A stretch of 64,000 nucleotides of DNA, taken from Rotaria sordida. Taxonomy: Eukaryota; Rotifera; Eurotatoria; Philodinida; Philodinidae. Of the stretch, positions 60,529 through 64,000 are shown one piece after another. The stretch's first letter is position 1. Every line of letters begins with the position of its first letter. The notes under the pieces were generated by a model that was not told the origin of the DNA, made no database searches, and saw only the letters and a program-made list of their open reading frames with translations. The stretch lies in assembly GCA_905250125.1 (NCBI GenBank), contig CAJNOL010000329.1, positions 1 to 64,000 on the forward strand, read 5' to 3'. A program made the position numbers and the translations under genes.

Positions 60529-63500
60529 CTAATATTTGTTTAAACAAACTAATAAGTTTGATTTCCATTTAGGATCAATTGTTAACATAGGTTCAGGTTT
60601 ATAAACTTTCATTTTATTAAAATATCCTTTTCGATATTCATTTTCATCATGTAAAATTAATTGTAACCAAATTATATCCGAATATTTATCTATTAATAAT
60701 ATTAATTGTTCATATGCATTTAAAGCTAATTCTTCAATTTTTAAATATTGAAAAAGTATTAAAATAATTTTTTCAATATCATTTATATTTATTGTAATTG
60801 CATTTATAATTGTTCCTATATTTATTAATAGACATTTCATATAGCGATATTCAAGTTTATTTGTTGATGATATTAAACGATTATTTTCAAGATGTTGTAT
60901 AAGTATTGGTAATATATCTTGTCGTATACGACGATCAACAAAATCTGAACATATATTACATAAACATTGTATTGTTGTTAAACAACGTATACGTATATTA
61001 TAATCTATATCATAAAGACGATAAATAAGACCTGGCCATAATTTATGTACTAATGGTAAAAATAAATTTTCATCTATAGTTGAAAGTAAATGTGCTAATG
61101 ATGGAAATGCATCCAATACATATGAACGTACATGATTATTTGAATGTGATATAAAATGTTGAAAAACATCAACTATTGATACAAGCATTTTATGCCATGG
61201 ATGTTTATCTTGTTTTTTTTNNNNNNNNNNNNNNNNNNNNNNNNNNNNNNNNNNNNNNNNNNNNNNNNNNNNNNNNNNNNNNNNNNNNNNNNNNNNNNNN
61301 NNNNNNNNNNNNNNNNNNNNACTATTTTCTACACTATATACACTTTAGAAAGTCTCGTAGTCATAAATAACTTTTATTAGATTCTTGATTTTTTTCGAAT
61401 AGTAAGCCATATGCTATAGGTATGTGATATTAAACTAATAAAGTTTAAAATTTACGAAGTCTGCTATAGTAAATAAATTCGAGTTTAGAAGCTTCGTTAT
61501 TTTATGCTAGTGGATTTATGTTTATCTATTTTTCACTAAAATGATTTAAGGTTTAATTCAAATACCTTGTTTCAAATGACTTTTTTTTCTTTTTTTTGTT
61601 GGTTTTTGATAATTATCATCACAAATTAATTGACTAAGTAATGATAAAAGTACTTGATAATCTTCAAAATTATTCAAATTTTTTTCTTCAAATATAATTG
61701 AAAGAAGATAAAATATTTTTTGATTATTTTCATTGATAATTTTCTTTTGATTAATTTGTTCAAATAAATAATCAATAAAATTTGAATGTGATGATGTAAA
61801 TAATTTAATTATTTGTTCGATTTCATAATGTACATCTGATTTTAAATGTTTATAAACTGAATTATATTCATTTAAATCAAAATTTTTCGTTGTATTATTA
61901 GTATTTGATAATGAACTTTCATTAAGTAGATTAAGATTACTTCGTATTAATGTATTAAAATCAAGTGTATTTAAAATAAAACGAAATAATTTATCAGTAA
62001 ATGCATCCATATCAAAAAGAAAATCAATATGACTATGAATAAATGTATAATAACCAATAAATAATTGTAAACGCCAACGACGATCAGTTAATATTGATGA
62101 TGAAGATATTTGTTGTTGTTGTTGTTGTTCAAGTAATTGAAATAAATCAGCTTGGCATTCGATTAATAAATGATCGGATAGAATTATATTTGATGAATTA
62201 AGAATTTCATTTATAAATTCAGTTTCATATGTAAGAATAGATGATTCTGATGACGATGGTTGAGATAATATGACGGGTAATGATTCGATCGGCACTAAAA
62301 TAAGAAAAAACACATTGATTGTTCTATTTATATTGTCATTATGTTTATGGTAGGATAAATATTCTTTGTTTTCTATATAATACTGGCCTTTACGTTGACT
62401 GAGATTAATCTACGACTAAGAATGTGTTGCTTTTTCAATCGAATACATCGTTTTGGAAGATTTTAAAGTTTGTCTTCAAAAATTTTAAATAGTTTGAAGT
62501 GTTTTATTCAAATTTTCTCTTCCGAAAGGTTGATTTCAAATTTCAGAAGGACGAACACCTATTTTTAGGAGTAGAGATGTATCAGGTAAGCTTTGCTTGT
62601 CCTCTGTACTGTGTTCAAAAAAAATTTTTCACTCCATACCGCAGGGTAGGGTAGAGAATGATTGATCTGCAAGCTGTTCTGCACATTCCTCTTATCTGGA
62701 ACCTATCATGTACAGCTCTATTTGGGAGCATAGATACAGAGTATATGGTACAATAATTAATAAATTCAGACAGAACCAAGCCGATCTACAGAAGGACGCC
62801 GTCTTCGGTCTGCACGCTAGATAAAACACTGACAGATGTGTATTAAGGAGCTGCAGGTCCAAGTTTTCGTGAACACAGACTCGACTAAGCCTATGCCAGA
62901 GTTCTTTTCATCAATATCTGACATCTTCTGTGTACATGATTAAATGAAGGATTAGGATTTCAGCTACTTATCACCTCTCGTAGAAAATAACCAATCTAAA
63001 GTGGAATCGTAGCTAAAACACCGTACCTGAGTAAACAGACATTAGCTCTTCTCTATTCAGACATGAATCTGAACTTGAATCCGGATATAGATACGAATCC
63101 TATTGGATTCGAGGCTTAACCGGAACGATCCGCAGCTGAGAGGTAACAGTGGACTTCAAGACTGAAGTTCTTACTGATTTCCTCTCGCCTATAGTTCTCT
63201 AATGTGCATAGCTAAGAGTTTTCTTCATGACCTAGCTATATGTACATGTATACGTGTCCCTCTTCCTTTGTATTCTACGAACTCAAGAATTCTATGAAAT
63301 TACCATTCGAAAACGAGCAATATTGAGAAAACTGAAAATATACTTTCCCTGAAGATGATCATATGACGGCACACACACTCTCTCATGCCGTCTATGTATG
63401 TTTTGCAAATTCGCTTATCATTTCTTTCCTTAAAATCAATTGATATAATATCAATAGAGTATCTATCAGAAATGGAATCCATGCAGTTCGGTTTAAGTGT

Positions 63501-64000
63501 TGAAAAATCTGAACCAATCTCATCTCTGGTATCTATTCGGAAATTTCTTCATCAAGTTAAAATCTTCTAGTATTCATAAAATTAATTCTATCCTCAACAA
63601 ATATCTTTCGTAAAATTATCATTATTAGAATGTTTAAAAATTTTAACTCACATTTAAATAATTTTTTCAATAAAACTTTCATTATTTCAATTTCCTTTTG
63701 ATCTTCATTTGTTGATGAAACAATTACAAGCATTGTTTTCAGTGCCATATTTGCCGATATTTTTAACCATAATGAACAATAACATAATATTGTTAACATA
63801 AAATTTGCAAGTGCTTGACGAACATTTAAACTTTCATGATTAACATAATCATTTGTTAATCGTTGTAAAATTGGAGCTAAATGTGTATCAACAATACTTA
63901 ACCATTGTTCATTTCTTTCAACAACAATATCACGAAGTTCATCCTTCATTAAATTTGTTTCAAAATTATATTTTGATGAAAGATTAACACTTATTCGAAT
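60529..64000 (-). CDS. TTI1: TTI1 (TELO2-interacting protein 1), partial
   Basis: HEAT-repeat subunit of the TTT complex (TELO2-TTI1-TTI2), which helps newly made PIKK kinases such as mTOR, ATM and ATR to fold. Visible exons: one from beyond 64000 to 63652, one 62294-61566, and the last from the assembly gap (61220 or earlier) to the stop at 60529. The first two join in phase over a 1,356-nt intron. The last exon is the clearest: NHVRSYVLDAFPSLAHLLST, FLPLVHKLWPGLIYRLYDID and RRIRQDILPILIQHLENNRL follow the C-terminal HEAT repeats of vertebrate TTI1 (VRWTVLDAVPVL...FLPLVHRVWP...DVLPKL). The middle exon has a polyglutamine run and is Asn/Ser-rich. The 5' part lies outside the window, and sequence is missing in the gap, so the gene is incomplete here. 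Confidence 0.85.
61221..61320. other. Assembly gap of 100 N inside TTI1
   Basis: Exactly 100 unknown bases, the usual placeholder for a gap of unknown size. The last TTI1 exon is still open at its edge (frame KQDKHPWHK before MLVSIV), so coding sequence and its splice site are hidden in the gap. Confidence 0.95.

Overview
The window is animal nuclear DNA: AT-rich (mostly A/T-ending codons), with intron-containing genes, introns mostly 45-80 nt with GT..AG ends, a minority of introns of 0.35-1.5 kb, and a 100-N assembly gap at 61221-61320. A full axonemal dynein heavy chain shows a ciliated metazoan. The very short introns, codon bias and gene sizes fit a bdelloid rotifer of the Rotaria/Adineta kind, but that is inference; nothing in the window names the species.

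Layout. 41-1017: non-autonomous hAT-like element. 2555-7882 (+): alpha-catulin (CTNNAL1), 16 exons. 8226-8497 (-): LYRM9-like LYR-motif protein, convergent with it. 8.5-14.0 kb: no gene seen, two inverted-repeat elements. 14046-15488 (+): secreted TINAG-like protein with a dead papain domain. 16734-42951 (-): one inner-arm-type dynein heavy chain of about 57 exons and about 4,100 residues, filling 26 kb; one of its introns holds a complete same-strand gene for an amidated neuropeptide precursor (18217-18579). 44445-45661 (+): unrecognised 384-residue protein. 47803-49683 (-): PRCC. 49772-50497 (-): mitochondrial ribosomal protein uS16m (MRPS16), only 88 bp upstream of PRCC. 52041-52391 (-): secreted cystatin. 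53.2-53.6 kb: decayed mariner. 55061-55360 (-): Gly/Ser-rich disordered protein. 58444-58958 (+): Ly6/uPAR-type GPI-anchored protein. 60529-64000 (-): TTI1, running off the window and crossed by the assembly gap.

The genes do not form one pathway. Several are housekeeping (uS16m and LYRM9 in mitochondria, PRCC in nuclear RNA work, TTI1 in PIKK kinase maturation); others are ciliary (dynein), junctional/signalling (catulin), secreted (TINAG-like, cystatin, neuropeptide) or surface-anchored (Ly6).

The main unexplained structure is repetitive. The longer introns and the spacers are built largely from decayed inverted-repeat (foldback) sequences. One family recurs at least seven times, often as head-to-head arms able to form long hairpins. 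Another occupies three different introns of the dynein gene almost from end to end.
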